This document shows positions 28,574 through 37,396 of a stretch of 64,000 nt of DNA, piece by piece. This DNA is from a virus: the IMG/VR virus record IMGVR_UViG_3300031565_000012, positions 1 to 64,000 of that record; one strand, given 5' to 3'. Position numbers and translations under genes: made by a program. Every line of letters starts with the position of its first letter. Within the stretch, counting starts at the first letter, position 1. The notes beneath the pieces were generated by a model, which worked only from the letters and a program-made list of their open reading frames with translations, had not been told where the DNA came from and did no database searches.

Positions 28574-28999
28574 ATGAGCGAAGAACAAGAGAAGGACATT
28601 CGTGATATAATCATTCATGCACAGGGATTAATAAGAGATACTAACAAAGCAAGAAGTACTCTTAATTTCTGGGTTAAAATAATGATTGGGTCTGTCTTTG
28701 TGGCAATAAGTGTTGTTAGTGTATTAGTAGCAAATGTAAAACAGAATACTGTAAGGATTGAAAAAGTTGGTCGGGATTATGCTCCATTATGGGTATTTCA
28801 AGACCTGCAAAGGAATAATAACTATATGGTGCTTGAGATAGCCGCTACGTTCGGGGCGGGGAAAGAAGATGAGGCTAAATTAAAAGAACTTCAAAAAAAA
28901 TACGCTGATTTTCAGGCTAATGTGATTAATAAAATAGCTGAAATCAGAGGAGGCATGACAACAATAACAAGAAGCTTTGAACCGCCAAAAAATAATTAA
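28574..28999 (+). CDS. Single-span membrane protein of the lysis region
   Basis: 141 residues from ATG 28574. A helical N-terminus (EEQEKDIRDIIIHAQGLIR) is followed by one membrane helix (WVKIMIGSVFVAISVVSVLV) near residues 40-60 and a periplasm-sized helical domain with KEDEAKLKELQKKYADFQ. It lies between the putative holin and a spanin-like gene. It could be an antiholin or accessory spanin subunit; this is inference from topology and neighbours. Confidence 0.55.
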   Translation: MSEEQEKDIRDIIIHAQGLIRDTNKARSTLNFWVKIMIGSVFVAISVVSVLVANVKQNTVRIEKVGRDYAPLWVFQDLQRNNNYMVLEIAATFGAGKEDEAKLKELQKKYADFQANVINKIAEIRGGMTTITRSFEPPKNN

Positions 29000-29003
29000 G
29001 ATA

Positions 29004-29195
29004 ATGGCAATGTTCAGTGAGATATATAAGAAGTATGGCAAACGGAAAATAGACTTCCCTTTCCAGGATTGTTGGTTTTGCGAAAACATTGAAGATTGCC
29101 CTCATCCATCAGTTGATGGTTATGGTTCTCCTATCTGTCCTGAGGAATGTAAAAGAAGAGATGAAATTAATGAAAATAATGAAAAGAAACAATGA
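29004..29195 (+). CDS. Small cysteine-rich protein
   Basis: 63 residues from ATG 29004. Six cysteines are arranged CWFC, C, then CPEEC (DCWFCENIEDCPHP; GSPICPEECKRRDE), suggesting a zinc knuckle or, less likely, disulfides. It overlaps the start of the next gene by ATGA. No function is known. Confidence 0.6.
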   Translation: MAMFSEIYKKYGKRKIDFPFQDCWFCENIEDCPHPSVDGYGSPICPEECKRRDEINENNEKKQ

Positions 29196-29890
29196 AAGAC
29201 CAAGTGAAAAACATTTTAATTATTGCTCTGATTGTTCTTATAGGGCTATTTGGGTTCTTCGGAGGCAGAAAGGTGGCTAAGTATCAGGAAGAGATCGGAT
29301 TTCTTAAACTCTCTAAAAAGTCCTTAAAAGAGCAAATTACTAAAAGAGAGGGTGTGATTCAAAATCAACAGGACACCATAGATAAACAGGAGGCTAAGAT
29401 TAAATCATTGATGCTAATATTCCTGGCAAAGGATAAACAGATAGCTGAGTTGACTGTAGAGATAGATTCGGCATTGACATGGCTCGATTTCATAACGGCT
29501 GACAGTAGCTATATATTTCTTCAGGAAGTAGCATATAATTACCCGGGAGCATTGAAATACCTGTTTAATGAGCTCCAGATAAAATATATCCATGCAGACT
29601 ATCTAAAAGCACGAAGTTCGGAGAGAATAATGCCCGTGATGACATCACAGATAAACAACTGCAAAGATCAGTTTGTGGTAAGGGATAGCGTGGCAAATGT
29701 ATTGAAGAAAATAGTGGTGCAGCAGGAACAGAGCCTAGCAGACTGCAAGCAGATCAATGAGAACAACGATAAAATCATATTGGACACAGAGAAGCAGAGG
29801 GACAAGGAAAGACATCGGAAGAATTTTTGGCGGTTCACTACGGCAGTAACAACTACGACCACAATTATTCTTGCCCTAATCGGTCTGTAA
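29192..29890 (+). CDS. Coiled-coil protein with membrane helices at both ends, possible spanin
   Basis: 232 residues. An N-terminal membrane helix (ILIIALIVLIGLFGFFGG) is followed by a long coiled coil (REGVIQNQQDTIDKQEAKIK and onward), then a second helical region, and a C-terminal hydrophobic segment (TTAVTTTTTIILALIG). An envelope-spanning coiled coil anchored at both ends is what a unimolecular or inner-membrane spanin would look like, and the gene follows a holin-like gene. It is the last gene before the terminator at 29917. A tail-tape or chaperone role is not excluded. Confidence 0.5.
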   Translation: MKDQVKNILIIALIVLIGLFGFFGGRKVAKYQEEIGFLKLSKKSLKEQITKREGVIQNQQDTIDKQEAKIKSLMLIFLAKDKQIAELTVEIDSALTWLDFITADSSYIFLQEVAYNYPGALKYLFNELQIKYIHADYLKARSSERIMPVMTSQINNCKDQFVVRDSVANVLKKIVVQQEQSLADCKQINENNDKIILDTEKQRDKERHRKNFWRFTTAVTTTTTIILALIGL

Positions 29891-29916
29891 AAGTCATTCG
29901 TTTAAGCGTAGATAGG

Positions 29917-29946
29917 GAGCATCAGCAACGGTGCTCTTTTGTTTTG
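29917..29946 (+). terminator. Rho-independent terminator closing the late region
   Basis: GAGCATC (29917-29923) pairs with GGTGCTC (29930-29936), seven pairs with one U-G wobble, loop AGCAAC, then TTTTGTTTTG. It ends transcription of the lysis region before the replication promoter. Confidence 0.85.
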
Positions 29947-29988
29947 CTCTCATGTGAATAAAAAAAATAATAAAAAAATATAAATTAA

Positions 29989-30019
29989 TTTGTTTGTATT
30001 GATATTATCTTTATATTTG
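29989..30019 (+). promoter_or_regulatory. Host-type promoter of the replication operon
   Basis: TTTG at 29989-29992, a 19-base spacer, then TATATTTG at 30012-30019. This matches the Bacteroidota primary sigma consensus. Transcription should start near 30026, about 16 bases before the first ATG at 30042. The upstream region (29955-29990) is almost pure A/T, which may act as an UP-like element. Confidence 0.85.
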
Positions 30020-30041
30020 CAGAAACAATTAAATTACATCC

Positions 30042-30377
30042 ATGGAAGAGAAATATGGTTTAATAACAGGAGCCGAGTGTAAGTTTGTAAAGACTGACCC
30101 CGAACTCATAGACATCATCAACACCCGCACAGGGATTGACAAGATGCGCATAAGGAGAATGGTGCGGTACAATATCTTTACCGTTAACCAGTTCTCATCA
30201 TTAACCGGATTGGCGGTGTCTACCATCCGCAATCTCATCCGTCCGTGTGTCAATGACAAGGTGTCGGGTGGATGGGACACCAAGCTGGACTACTGTTGCC
30301 CCTTTCAGGACGAAGTAGAGCAGGGCCCATTGTTTATCCTTCGTAACGACAAAGCAGAGAAATATCTTAAAGCATGA
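30042..30377 (+). CDS. Helix-turn-helix DNA-binding protein
   Basis: 111 residues. The segment VNQFSSLTGLAVSTIRNLIR (about residues 47-66) is a clear helix-turn-helix with a basic recognition helix. The rest is small and contains two cysteines (DYCCPF). As the first gene of the replication operon, expressed directly from the promoter at 29989, it may regulate the operon or assist replication. It overlaps the primase-helicase start by ATGA. Confidence 0.7.
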   Translation: MEEKYGLITGAECKFVKTDPELIDIINTRTGIDKMRIRRMVRYNIFTVNQFSSLTGLAVSTIRNLIRPCVNDKVSGGWDTKLDYCCPFQDEVEQGPLFILRNDKAEKYLKA

Positions 30378-32344
30378 CATTTGAGGAACTCAATATTGAG
30401 GTGCGAGCCGATAAGGTGCGTTATACTACCATCTGCCCTAAGTGCAATGACACAAGGCAGAAGCATAAGAACGTGCATTGTCTTACGGTAAATAATGAGA
30501 CAGGCGAAAGATATTTTAAATGCCATCACTGTCATTGGAGTGGCAATTTAGACATTATGGATAAGTTCAAGCAAGTACAAGAAAAATCTAGGATGCCAAA
30601 GCAAGTCACTGAAACATATTCCAAAGAAGTGAGAGAATACATAGAAAAAAGGGGCTTGTCAATGAAAACCTTACAAAAGGAAAAGATATATGAATATTCT
30701 ATGGGCAGTAAGCCTATTATGGGATTCCCTGTATATGTTAATGAGACTCTTGTTAATGTAAAATACTTCAATGTGCGATGGAAGACAGGGGATGATGCCC
30801 CTAAATGGTTTCAGATGAAAAGAGACCTTGGCACTCGCTCTATTTTTATTGGGATGCAGAATTTATCTTTTGACGCAGAGGGAAAGAAGGAGGTTATCAT
30901 TACAGAAGGAGAATGGGATTGGCTGACATGGAAAGAGGCAGGATATAAAAATGTAATCACAGTACCGCAGGGTGCTCCAAATCCCGATGCCAAAGAGTTT
31001 GATAAAGAATTTGACTACGCCAATGATAAATATGTCCAGAGTTTTTTTGAAGATGTCGATCTAATCATCTTCAGTACCGATAATGACAGACCAGGACGTG
31101 TCCTGCGCAACCAGTTAGCCCTTATCTTTGGCAAGGAGAGGTGTAAGTACATACAATATCCAATAGGCTATAAAGACATCAATGATGTGTTTAAGGGCAA
31201 TACTAAGGCCGACCCTCATCTGCCTGCTCTTGGCAAGGCAGGTGTTGATGAGTGCTATAACAACCTGAGTTCATTCCCGATAAAAGGCATTATCCTTCCT
31301 AGTGATGTCAAGGAAGAATTAGAGATGATCGCTTCTGATGGGTTTACCCCGGGATTAGGGATAGGGATTCCTGCTATAGATAATCTATTCACGCTAAAGA
31401 ATAAGCAGTTTACTGTTATAACAGGAACACCCTCGGCAGGGAAGTCTGTTTTTGCAAGATGGTATTTGACGGAGTTTATCAGGCATAACGATAAAGAAAA
31501 TATCAAATGGGCTATGTTCACCCCTGAAAATCGTCCTGCATCAAGAGAACAGGCAAAGATAGCAGAGGTGATAACATCACAATTTTTCAGGAGAGGATTT
31601 AAGAACTCAATGTCCGAAGAGCTCAGATGGAAAACAATGAGGTATATTCAAAAACATTTTTTCTTCGTGTCTCCAAGTAAATTAAATTTTGAAACATGGA
31701 ATGGAAAGATCAATACAGACCGGGTAAATTCGATGGAGTCTTTATTGCAATATCTTATATACCTTAAAAAGACAGAGAACATTTTTGGGTTTGTTATTGA
31801 TGCGTGGAATAAGATAGAGCATGAGCAACCTAAAAATGAAACAGAGACTTTTTTTATAGGAAAACAACTTGATTATATAGTTAATTTTTGTGATGTATAT
31901 GACTTGCATTGCATCCTCATAGCACACCCTACGAAAATTGAGAAACAGGGGATTAACTATCGGATGCCGTGTTTATACGACATAAAAGGAAGTTCATGTT
32001 GGAAGGACAAACCGGATATTGGCATCATATTACATCGTTATATGTATAGAAAAAAGAAACCAGAGGATATTCCTGATGACCCAACGGAAGATGATAAGAT
32101 ATACATAGATGATACTGCACCTACAATCTTAAATGTCGAGAAGATTAGATTTGAGGAAATAGGGAAAGTAGGGAAAGTTCAAATGAGATTGGACTATTCC
32201 AAGGGAGGCAAATTTGTAATGATTGATGAGAAAAAACCGATATCTCATAATACCCCGAACAAGCTCAACCCCCCTAAGACAGAGGAAGAGGATGAGGTGT
32301 TTAGCGGGAACGGGAAGGATGAATTAGATTCGTTACCATTTTAA
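30374..32344 (+). CDS. Bifunctional DNA primase-helicase (T7 gp4-like)
   Basis: 656 residues in the T7 gp4/Twinkle order. A zinc ribbon uses C21, C24, C50 and C53 (CPKCNDTRQK; FKCHHCHWSG). A TOPRIM region at about 175-260 has ITEGEWDWLTW and IIFSTDNDRPG. The RecA-type helicase starts near 340 with Walker A GTPSAGKSVF (about 351), Walker B FGFVIDAWNKIE and the sensor motif LIAHPTKIEKQG. The tail is acidic and ends in DELDSLPF, like the C-terminal peptides that contact polymerase or SSB. It makes primers and unwinds the fork. No replicative DNA polymerase is in the window. Confidence 0.92.
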   Translation: MTFEELNIEVRADKVRYTTICPKCNDTRQKHKNVHCLTVNNETGERYFKCHHCHWSGNLDIMDKFKQVQEKSRMPKQVTETYSKEVREYIEKRGLSMKTLQKEKIYEYSMGSKPIMGFPVYVNETLVNVKYFNVRWKTGDDAPKWFQMKRDLGTRSIFIGMQNLSFDAEGKKEVIITEGEWDWLTWKEAGYKNVITVPQGAPNPDAKEFDKEFDYANDKYVQSFFEDVDLIIFSTDNDRPGRVLRNQLALIFGKERCKYIQYPIGYKDINDVFKGNTKADPHLPALGKAGVDECYNNLSSFPIKGIILPSDVKEELEMIASDGFTPGLGIGIPAIDNLFTLKNKQFTVITGTPSAGKSVFARWYLTEFIRHNDKENIKWAMFTPENRPASREQAKIAEVITSQFFRRGFKNSMSEELRWKTMRYIQKHFFFVSPSKLNFETWNGKINTDRVNSMESLLQYLIYLKKTENIFGFVIDAWNKIEHEQPKNETETFFIGKQLDYIVNFCDVYDLHCILIAHPTKIEKQGINYRMPCLYDIKGSSCWKDKPDIGIILHRYMYRKKKPEDIPDDPTEDDKIYIDDTAPTILNVEKIRFEEIGKVGKVQMRLDYSKGGKFVMIDEKKPISHNTPNKLNPPKTEEEDEVFSGNGKDELDSLPF

Positions 32345-32361
32345 TATAAATTTAAGATAGC

Positions 32362-32619
32362 ATGATAGTACAAGGTACAGCAGTATTGGTTAAGCCAGAC
32401 AAGGTTCCTGAGAGGACCCCAAGCGGAAATCTGTATATCCCAAAGAACACCAAAGAAATGTTACCAGAGACAGGGGAGGTGGTACAGGCAGGGGCAGCAT
32501 GTGTCCAGGTGAAGGCTGGGGACAGGATTAAGTTTCCCCGTAAGAGCGCATCGATCATTGTCATTGATGACGAAGATTTCTTTTTCACTAACGAATACAA
32601 AGTATTTTATCATGAGTAA
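32362..32619 (+). CDS. GroES-like co-chaperonin
   Basis: 85 residues matching the Cpn10 fold: VLVKPDKVPERTPSGNLYIP at the start (the mobile loop region lies between about 22 and 35), ETGEVVQAG, VKAGDRIKFPR and VIDDEDFFFTNEY. It is slightly shorter than bacterial GroES (about 95). Phage GroES proteins, such as T4 gp31, replace the host co-chaperonin to fold capsid protein with host GroEL. It sits between replication genes and its last eight bases overlap the start of the ASCH gene. Confidence 0.85.
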   Translation: MIVQGTAVLVKPDKVPERTPSGNLYIPKNTKEMLPETGEVVQAGAACVQVKAGDRIKFPRKSASIIVIDDEDFFFTNEYKVFYHE

Positions 32620-33217
32620 GGAAAGACCAATTTTATTTTCAACGCCAATGGTTCAGGCAATACTGGACGGGAGAAAAACGCAAACCAGAAGAACAAGGGG
32701 ACTTAATGTCATAAATCAAAACCCCAATGATTGGCAGTTTGAATGGATGGGCTATGCGTGTAAACTGCCTTGGCGATTTACCCAGAAATCATCTGTAAAT
32801 AAAAAGTCATTAAAGGACAGAACATTTAATCAGGAAGCTATTAAGTGTCCTTACGGTCAAGCCGAGGATATCCTTTGGGTAAGAGAAACATGGAATTATG
32901 ACCCTCATAAAAACGTAACGTATGTTTATAAGGAGCAAGGCGAAAATCAATCGGAAAAATGGAAGTCGCCAAGATTCATGCCTAAAGAAGCCTGCCGGAT
33001 TAAACTTGAAATAACAGGGATTAGGGTTGAAAGGTTGCACAATATTTCAGAAGAGGACGCATGTGAAGAGGGAACGCAAAATTATTATGGAGTAAATGCT
33101 CCTTATTCTACTTGTAAGGTAAGATTTTCTGATTTATGGGATTCTATAAACGAAAAAAGAGGCTATGGATGGGACATCAATCCGTGGGTATGGGTAATTG
33201 AATTTGAAAAACTATAA
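32612..33217 (+). CDS. ASCH-like domain protein
   Basis: 201 residues starting at ATG 32612, inside the end of the GroES-like gene. RPILFSTPMVQAILDGRKTQ, TRR and CPYGQAEDILWVRETW form the core that recurs in phage ASCH/PUA-type proteins, and the C-terminal WVWVIEFE closes the domain. ASCH domains bind RNA or modified nucleotides; the substrate here is unknown. A longer frame upstream exists but would start deep inside the preceding gene. Confidence 0.75.
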   Translation: MSKERPILFSTPMVQAILDGRKTQTRRTRGLNVINQNPNDWQFEWMGYACKLPWRFTQKSSVNKKSLKDRTFNQEAIKCPYGQAEDILWVRETWNYDPHKNVTYVYKEQGENQSEKWKSPRFMPKEACRIKLEITGIRVERLHNISEEDACEEGTQNYYGVNAPYSTCKVRFSDLWDSINEKRGYGWDINPWVWVIEFEKL

Positions 33218-33222
33218 TAACT

Positions 33223-33651
33223 ATGAGCAACGTAAATAATTACAAATTCGCCAACATGCTTGAGCTATTTAAGAAAAAAATGGTTGATGCGCAAGCAAAA
33301 AAGGTAGATGATGCGCAGAAGATCATGGACGATCCCATGCATGGATGGGCTAATGCCGGGTTAAAGGCAACAGCAGAAGCCACGTTAAAGAATTACAAGG
33401 ACTGGCTACAGTTCTATCAGGAGTTCTACAATCAGGGCGTAGAACTCACCAAACAGCATGAGGGGCTTGTCAATGATCTCAGTAAGTGGTATGACAGATG
33501 GTACAACGACATCAGCAATGAAGGGAAACAGGAGGTTGAGCTTATGTCCGTTCAAGCTGAAATGTTAAACAGTATCTTTTCCGAGATATTCAAGGAACTA
33601 AAGCCGTTAAATCTGGATGGCATGAAGCCTCCGCAAGCTATGAACTTATGA
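33223..33651 (+). CDS. Hypothetical helical protein
   Basis: 142 residues, predicted all-helical and charged (LELFKKKMVDAQAKKVDDAQ; SKWYDRWYNDISNEG), with a Pro/Met-rich tail. It overlaps the exonuclease gene by ATGA. No family recognised. It is expressed with the recombination genes and could be an accessory subunit. Confidence 0.6.
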   Translation: MSNVNNYKFANMLELFKKKMVDAQAKKVDDAQKIMDDPMHGWANAGLKATAEATLKNYKDWLQFYQEFYNQGVELTKQHEGLVNDLSKWYDRWYNDISNEGKQEVELMSVQAEMLNSIFSEIFKELKPLNLDGMKPPQAMNL

Positions 33652-34415
33652 AATATTTTATTGACACAGAATTTAAAGAATACTTTAAACAACATAAGTT
33701 GTTGGGTATTAAGGTAGGCTATCCTACACCAACTATTAATCTAATAAGTATAGGCATTGTCTGTGAAGACAGCAGGGAATATTATGCTCTTAACAAAGAA
33801 TGTGATCTTAATGAAATATGCAAAGACACATGGCTATGGGAACATGTAATAACCCCTATTTACATAGAACACGTACATGGGGATGCTCGAAATTATCTTG
33901 GATTAAATAATAATACCATCAAATCAATATTCAGGGATTCAGGGAAATCCCGGCAAGAAATTGCAAACGAAGTTTTTGCTTTTGTAAATCCTATATCAGA
34001 GGAAGGAAGTCTTAATGATAATCAATGGAATAAACATCTAAATAAGTATAGAGTTTTAGCCTCTGAGAATAGGTCTATTGATTTTTATGGTTATCATGCA
34101 GATTATGATTGGGTGGTGTTCTGTCAATTATTTGGCAAAATGATGGATCTTCCGAAAGGATTTCCCATGTATTGTAAGGATTTAAAACAGATGTTTGATG
34201 AAAAGGCAGATTCTATGTCTTCAGAGCAATTAAGCAAGATTGAATATCCTTCGGTAACACATAATGTTTTAGAATATCTTGATAAAACTGGAATGATAGA
34301 TAAAGCTAAGCATCTAAAAACACATCCTCTCTATCCAAAACAAGAAGACGAGCATAATGCTCTTGCTGACGCAAAATGGAATCAAAAACTTTATAATTTT
34401 ATACTTAATATATGA
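33648..34415 (+). CDS. DEDDh 3'-5' exonuclease, RNase AS-like
   Basis: 255 residues. Motif I is FIDTEF (D6, E8). NLISIGIV follows as the second strand. Motif II is YGYHADYDWVVFCQLFG near residue 150, and motif III is HNALADAKWN near residue 236, completing the D-E-D-D-h set. The layout resembles bacterial 3'-5' exoribonuclease AS. It would trim RNA or DNA ends during infection. ATGA overlaps couple it to both neighbours. Confidence 0.8.
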   Translation: MKYFIDTEFKEYFKQHKLLGIKVGYPTPTINLISIGIVCEDSREYYALNKECDLNEICKDTWLWEHVITPIYIEHVHGDARNYLGLNNNTIKSIFRDSGKSRQEIANEVFAFVNPISEEGSLNDNQWNKHLNKYRVLASENRSIDFYGYHADYDWVVFCQLFGKMMDLPKGFPMYCKDLKQMFDEKADSMSSEQLSKIEYPSVTHNVLEYLDKTGMIDKAKHLKTHPLYPKQEDEHNALADAKWNQKLYNFILNI

Positions 34416-35515
34416 GAAGTGATCTAATAATAACAAGGATACCACAGCACACCCCTGAATGGTTTAAATTCCGGTTAAACGGCATCGGGGGATCAGAAAT
34501 TTCGACAGTGCTCGGACTTAACAAATACGATACGGTGACACGCACCTTCTATGAAAAAATAGGTCAATTGGAGCAACGTCAGATCGACAACTCAAAGATG
34601 TTTTTTGGTCGCTACATGGAGGACAAGATAGCAGAGTTATGGCAGTACTACGATGGCAGTGAGACAGGATGGATTGATAATTACAAGAACAATAAGATCA
34701 TTCGGCAATGCAGAAATGTAAATGGTTATGTTGTCAATCCCTCTTATCCGTGGCTGTTCGCATCCCTTGACCGTGTCATGAACATTAAGGGTGGTGTTAA
34801 TCTCATCACCTCTGAGGCATTAAAGACAGAGGCAGTACTCGAGATTAAGACTTTAAGCTATTGGAGTGCTCAGATGTGGACCGATGGGATTCCCATCAGT
34901 TATCTGATTCAAGTTCATGTCTATATGATTATCATGGAGACAGATTACGCGGAGATAGCCATTCTGAAAGATGGTAATGATTTCATGGTTGAGAAGGTGC
35001 AGCGTGATGACGACCTCTGTAAGCGCATCATTGACATCAGTAAGTCATTCTGGGATAACCGGATATTGCCAGCTAAAGCCGCATTTGCCAAGATGAAGGA
35101 GGCAGAGAAGCAGGGTAATATGGGGGAGATGGAAAAATGGGAGGCAGAGGTGATGCGTTACGAGCCTGAACCTGACACCACAGAAGCATATCGTGAATTT
35201 CAAAGTGAAAAATTTCTTAAAGAAAGAGAGAGTGTTGAAGGGACAATAAGCCTTTATGATCTTTGTAAACACGATAAGGTACTTAATGGCATATCAAGTC
35301 TCATTGATGAAGAAAGGAGTGGGCTTAAAAATATATTAATAAAAGAACTAACCCTTGCCGGAGCAGAGATGATTGATTTTGGGCGATTAGGAAGCGCAAC
35401 ATGGAGTGAGCGGAAAGGGTCAAAGAATCGCACCTTTAATAATCGAATACGAGAGAAGCCCCCAGAAGATCAACTTCTTGCTGAGTTTAAAAAAATAAAT
35501 TTGGATTGCTATTAG
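34412..35515 (+). CDS. YqaJ-type viral recombinase exonuclease
   Basis: 367 residues. RIPQHTPEWFKFRLNGIGGS is the typical start of YqaJ/lambda-exo-like nucleases (RxxxIGGSE with the catalytic Glu-His region). PWLFASLDRV carries the metal-binding Asp, and AVLEIKTLSYW gives the ExK motif near residue 145. The C-terminal third is helical. It would resect double-stranded ends to give single strands for the RecT-like protein at 40238. Confidence 0.85.
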   Translation: MRSDLIITRIPQHTPEWFKFRLNGIGGSEISTVLGLNKYDTVTRTFYEKIGQLEQRQIDNSKMFFGRYMEDKIAELWQYYDGSETGWIDNYKNNKIIRQCRNVNGYVVNPSYPWLFASLDRVMNIKGGVNLITSEALKTEAVLEIKTLSYWSAQMWTDGIPISYLIQVHVYMIIMETDYAEIAILKDGNDFMVEKVQRDDDLCKRIIDISKSFWDNRILPAKAAFAKMKEAEKQGNMGEMEKWEAEVMRYEPEPDTTEAYREFQSEKFLKERESVEGTISLYDLCKHDKVLNGISSLIDEERSGLKNILIKELTLAGAEMIDFGRLGSATWSERKGSKNRTFNNRIREKPPEDQLLAEFKKINLDCY

Positions 35516-35556
35516 CAATAGCATATCTTTACTACGCTTTAATCACGGTATCTATA

Positions 35557-36132
35557 ATGGAAAATATTAAAAATACTGCATCCCTGGTTTCATCTACTCT
35601 TGTCGTATCGACACAGATGCCGATGATTAAAGCAGCCGGGGGTGCTCCATTATCTATCACAATGAAAAAGAATAATAGAAGCCATTATGGTAAGAGCAAT
35701 CCTAATTATAAACATGGGATGAAACGGACCAAAATGTATGGACGTTGGTGTGGAATGATTTCAAGGACTACCAATCCAAATGTTTATGCATATAAAAATT
35801 ATGGGGAGAGAGGAATAAAGGTATGTTCTGAATGGAGGTATGATTTTTTAGCATTTTATAAATGGGCTATTACTCACGGTTATGAAGATGGATTAGAGAT
35901 TGATCGTAAAGATAATAACGGAGATTATACCCCAGAGAATTGTCATTTTACGACTCCTTATTTAAATTCGTTAAATAGAAGACGGGGCATAGATTATGCT
36001 ATTTATCCTAATTTTAATAGGTTTTATGTTCTATTTAGCCGAAAGGGGGAAAGAATTTACTTAGGATTTTTTAAAACAAAAGAAAAAGCAAGAATTGCAA
36101 GAGATGAATATCTGAGAAATGAAATTGTTTAA
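35557..36132 (+). CDS. HNH homing endonuclease
   Basis: 191 residues from ATG 35557. The core YGRWCGMISRTTNP, YGERGIKVCSEWRYDFLAF, LEIDRKDNNGDYTPENCHF and LNSLNRR is the HNH/AP2-type homing endonuclease family found free-standing in phages. A short AP2-like DNA-binding end follows (FYVLFSRKGERIYLGFFKT). The first 39 residues (NIKNTASLVSSTLVVSTQMP) do not belong to the family and may come from a disrupted gene. The gene interrupts an otherwise continuous recombination operon and is more AT-rich than its neighbours, as expected of a mobile insertion. Confidence 0.82.
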   Translation: MENIKNTASLVSSTLVVSTQMPMIKAAGGAPLSITMKKNNRSHYGKSNPNYKHGMKRTKMYGRWCGMISRTTNPNVYAYKNYGERGIKVCSEWRYDFLAFYKWAITHGYEDGLEIDRKDNNGDYTPENCHFTTPYLNSLNRRRGIDYAIYPNFNRFYVLFSRKGERIYLGFFKTKEKARIARDEYLRNEIV

Positions 36133-36135
36133 AAG

Positions 36136-36549
36136 ATGGATCAGGGACGAGTAGTAAATAAGGTCCTTCGTGACATGAAAGCATTTGAGATTATTCCCGA
36201 GGATAAGACAGGTGAGGCAAGGATATTTTTAAATCAGATTTGGGTAGCTGCATGGGAGCAGAGAACAAAGGAATTATCAGCACATCATAACAAAAAAGTT
36301 ATTCAATATGATAGGCAAGATCAGGAGATAGCAAGATTTGACACAATAGCAGAAGCGGCAAGGGCCAATAGGTGTAGCAGGGATGTTGTGGATGATTCGG
36401 TAACTGGCAGAGTAAAGATTTCAAGAAGAGGACATTACTTTAGATATGAAGAAGATGAAAAAGGAGATAATAGAGATACTGACACCGGAAGAGAAGACCA
36501 AGAACATCCAGTTCATTGCGGAGACGATAGAGAAAGCACGCCATCTTAA
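36136..36549 (+). CDS. Small protein with a NUMOD1-like C-terminal module
   Basis: 137 residues. The first 50 (VNKVLRDMKAFEIIPEDKTG; FLNQIWVAAWEQR) look like a phage core protein. Residues about 55-107 (KKVIQYDRQDQEIARFDTIA, EAARANRCS, GHYFRYEED) match the NUMOD1 DNA-binding module that normally sits beside homing endonuclease domains. It lies 3 bases after such an endonuclease. The last 104 bases overlap the next gene in another frame. The tail after residue 107 reads like noncoding-driven sequence, so the functional end may be near there. Confidence 0.6.
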   Translation: MDQGRVVNKVLRDMKAFEIIPEDKTGEARIFLNQIWVAAWEQRTKELSAHHNKKVIQYDRQDQEIARFDTIAEAARANRCSRDVVDDSVTGRVKISRRGHYFRYEEDEKGDNRDTDTGREDQEHPVHCGDDRESTPS

Positions 36550-36700
36550 TAAGATTGGTGCTAAGAATGTTTCTAGCCCTCTCCCTGGCTCTGAGATGCT
36601 TCATGGAGTGTTACAGGCCAAGTTGATTGACAGAAGGCTCTATTATGCCTTAAAACGTGTGGTGGAGGACTTAACGATTGAATATGAGATCAGGATATGA
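36446..36700 (+). CDS. Hypothetical helical protein overlapping the NUMOD1 gene
   Basis: 84 residues, beginning KKMKKEIIEILTPEEKTKNI and ending VVEDLTIEYEIRI. It looks like a genuine helical protein while the overlapping tail of the preceding frame does not, so the long overlap probably arose when the NUMOD1 module was added. Alternative ATG at 36455 would shorten it slightly. It overlaps the next gene by ATGA. Confidence 0.65.
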   Translation: MKKMKKEIIEILTPEEKTKNIQFIAETIEKARHLNKIGAKNVSSPLPGSEMLHGVLQAKLIDRRLYYALKRVVEDLTIEYEIRI

Positions 36701-36942
36701 GAGTACTTGTTACGGTGACACAGGAAAAGGATGAGTTAGGCGATGAAGGAGAAACGCTGTATGAGAAAGATGAATGGTGGTTGCTCCATTGGGGACTTGA
36801 TTACACCATCATTGAAATGAACGAGGATATGAGAATAGGAGTAAGCTACAGCGTGGCTATATGTGAGCACAGGACATCCGGTGCTATCCGATGCTTCAGA
36901 CCGGAGCAGTTACAGGTATTAGGAAGAGAAATTAAAACTTAA
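36697..36942 (+). CDS. Hypothetical protein
   Basis: 81 residues, acidic, with paired tryptophans (EWWLLHWGLDYTIIEMNED). It contains SVAICEHRTSGAIRCFRPEQL, hinting at a small beta-barrel. No family recognised. It is joined to its upstream neighbour by ATGA and belongs to the recombination operon. Confidence 0.6.
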   Translation: MRVLVTVTQEKDELGDEGETLYEKDEWWLLHWGLDYTIIEMNEDMRIGVSYSVAICEHRTSGAIRCFRPEQLQVLGREIKT

Positions 36943-36947
36943 ACGAC

Positions 36948-37175
36948 ATGGGATGGTTTAAAAAATTATTTGGAATACATGAATTTAAAGTTAGTTGTGA
37001 GATTTTAACCGATAAAGATGAGATGTTTGGGCTTACGTTACCTATATCGGTCCCTGAATCGTTAAATTCTATAGCAGATGAATCGGTCATAGCGTTTGCT
37101 GTTAAAAATATTCTATTTGTCAAAAAAGGAATTACAGTAAAAGATATAAGAATTACAGATTGTCACGAAATATAA
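36948..37175 (+). CDS. Hypothetical protein
   Basis: 75 residues, starting GWFKKLFGIHEF and followed by an alternating strand/helix pattern. Nothing recognised. The amphipathic first ten residues could attach it to a membrane, but this is speculative. Confidence 0.55.
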   Translation: MGWFKKLFGIHEFKVSCEILTDKDEMFGLTLPISVPESLNSIADESVIAFAVKNILFVKKGITVKDIRITDCHEI

Positions 37176-37180
37176 AAACT

Positions 37181-37396
37181 ATGGAAGACAAGGATTACAA
37201 ATGTAGAAACGGGGCATATCATGATACTATGTGTTGCCCTACATGCTGGAATGGGCATCCTGAAGCAGTTAAGGATGTAATGTTTATGGGTTCTGTAAGA
37301 TGGAAGGAACTTGTAGAAAAAAACTTTATTGACAGCGCAAGGGCAGTTGCATTTTCCTATGAACAAGCATGGTTTTTATATAAATATTGCAGATAA
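37181..37396 (+). CDS. Small cysteine-containing protein
   Basis: 71 residues from ATG 37181. CRNGAYHDTMCCPTCWNGHP supplies four cysteines and two histidines in a compact N-terminal region, fitting a zinc finger. The remainder is helical. It directly abuts the RusA gene (stop at 37394-37396, ATG at 37397). Confidence 0.6.
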   Translation: MEDKDYKCRNGAYHDTMCCPTCWNGHPEAVKDVMFMGSVRWKELVEKNFIDSARAVAFSYEQAWFLYKYCR

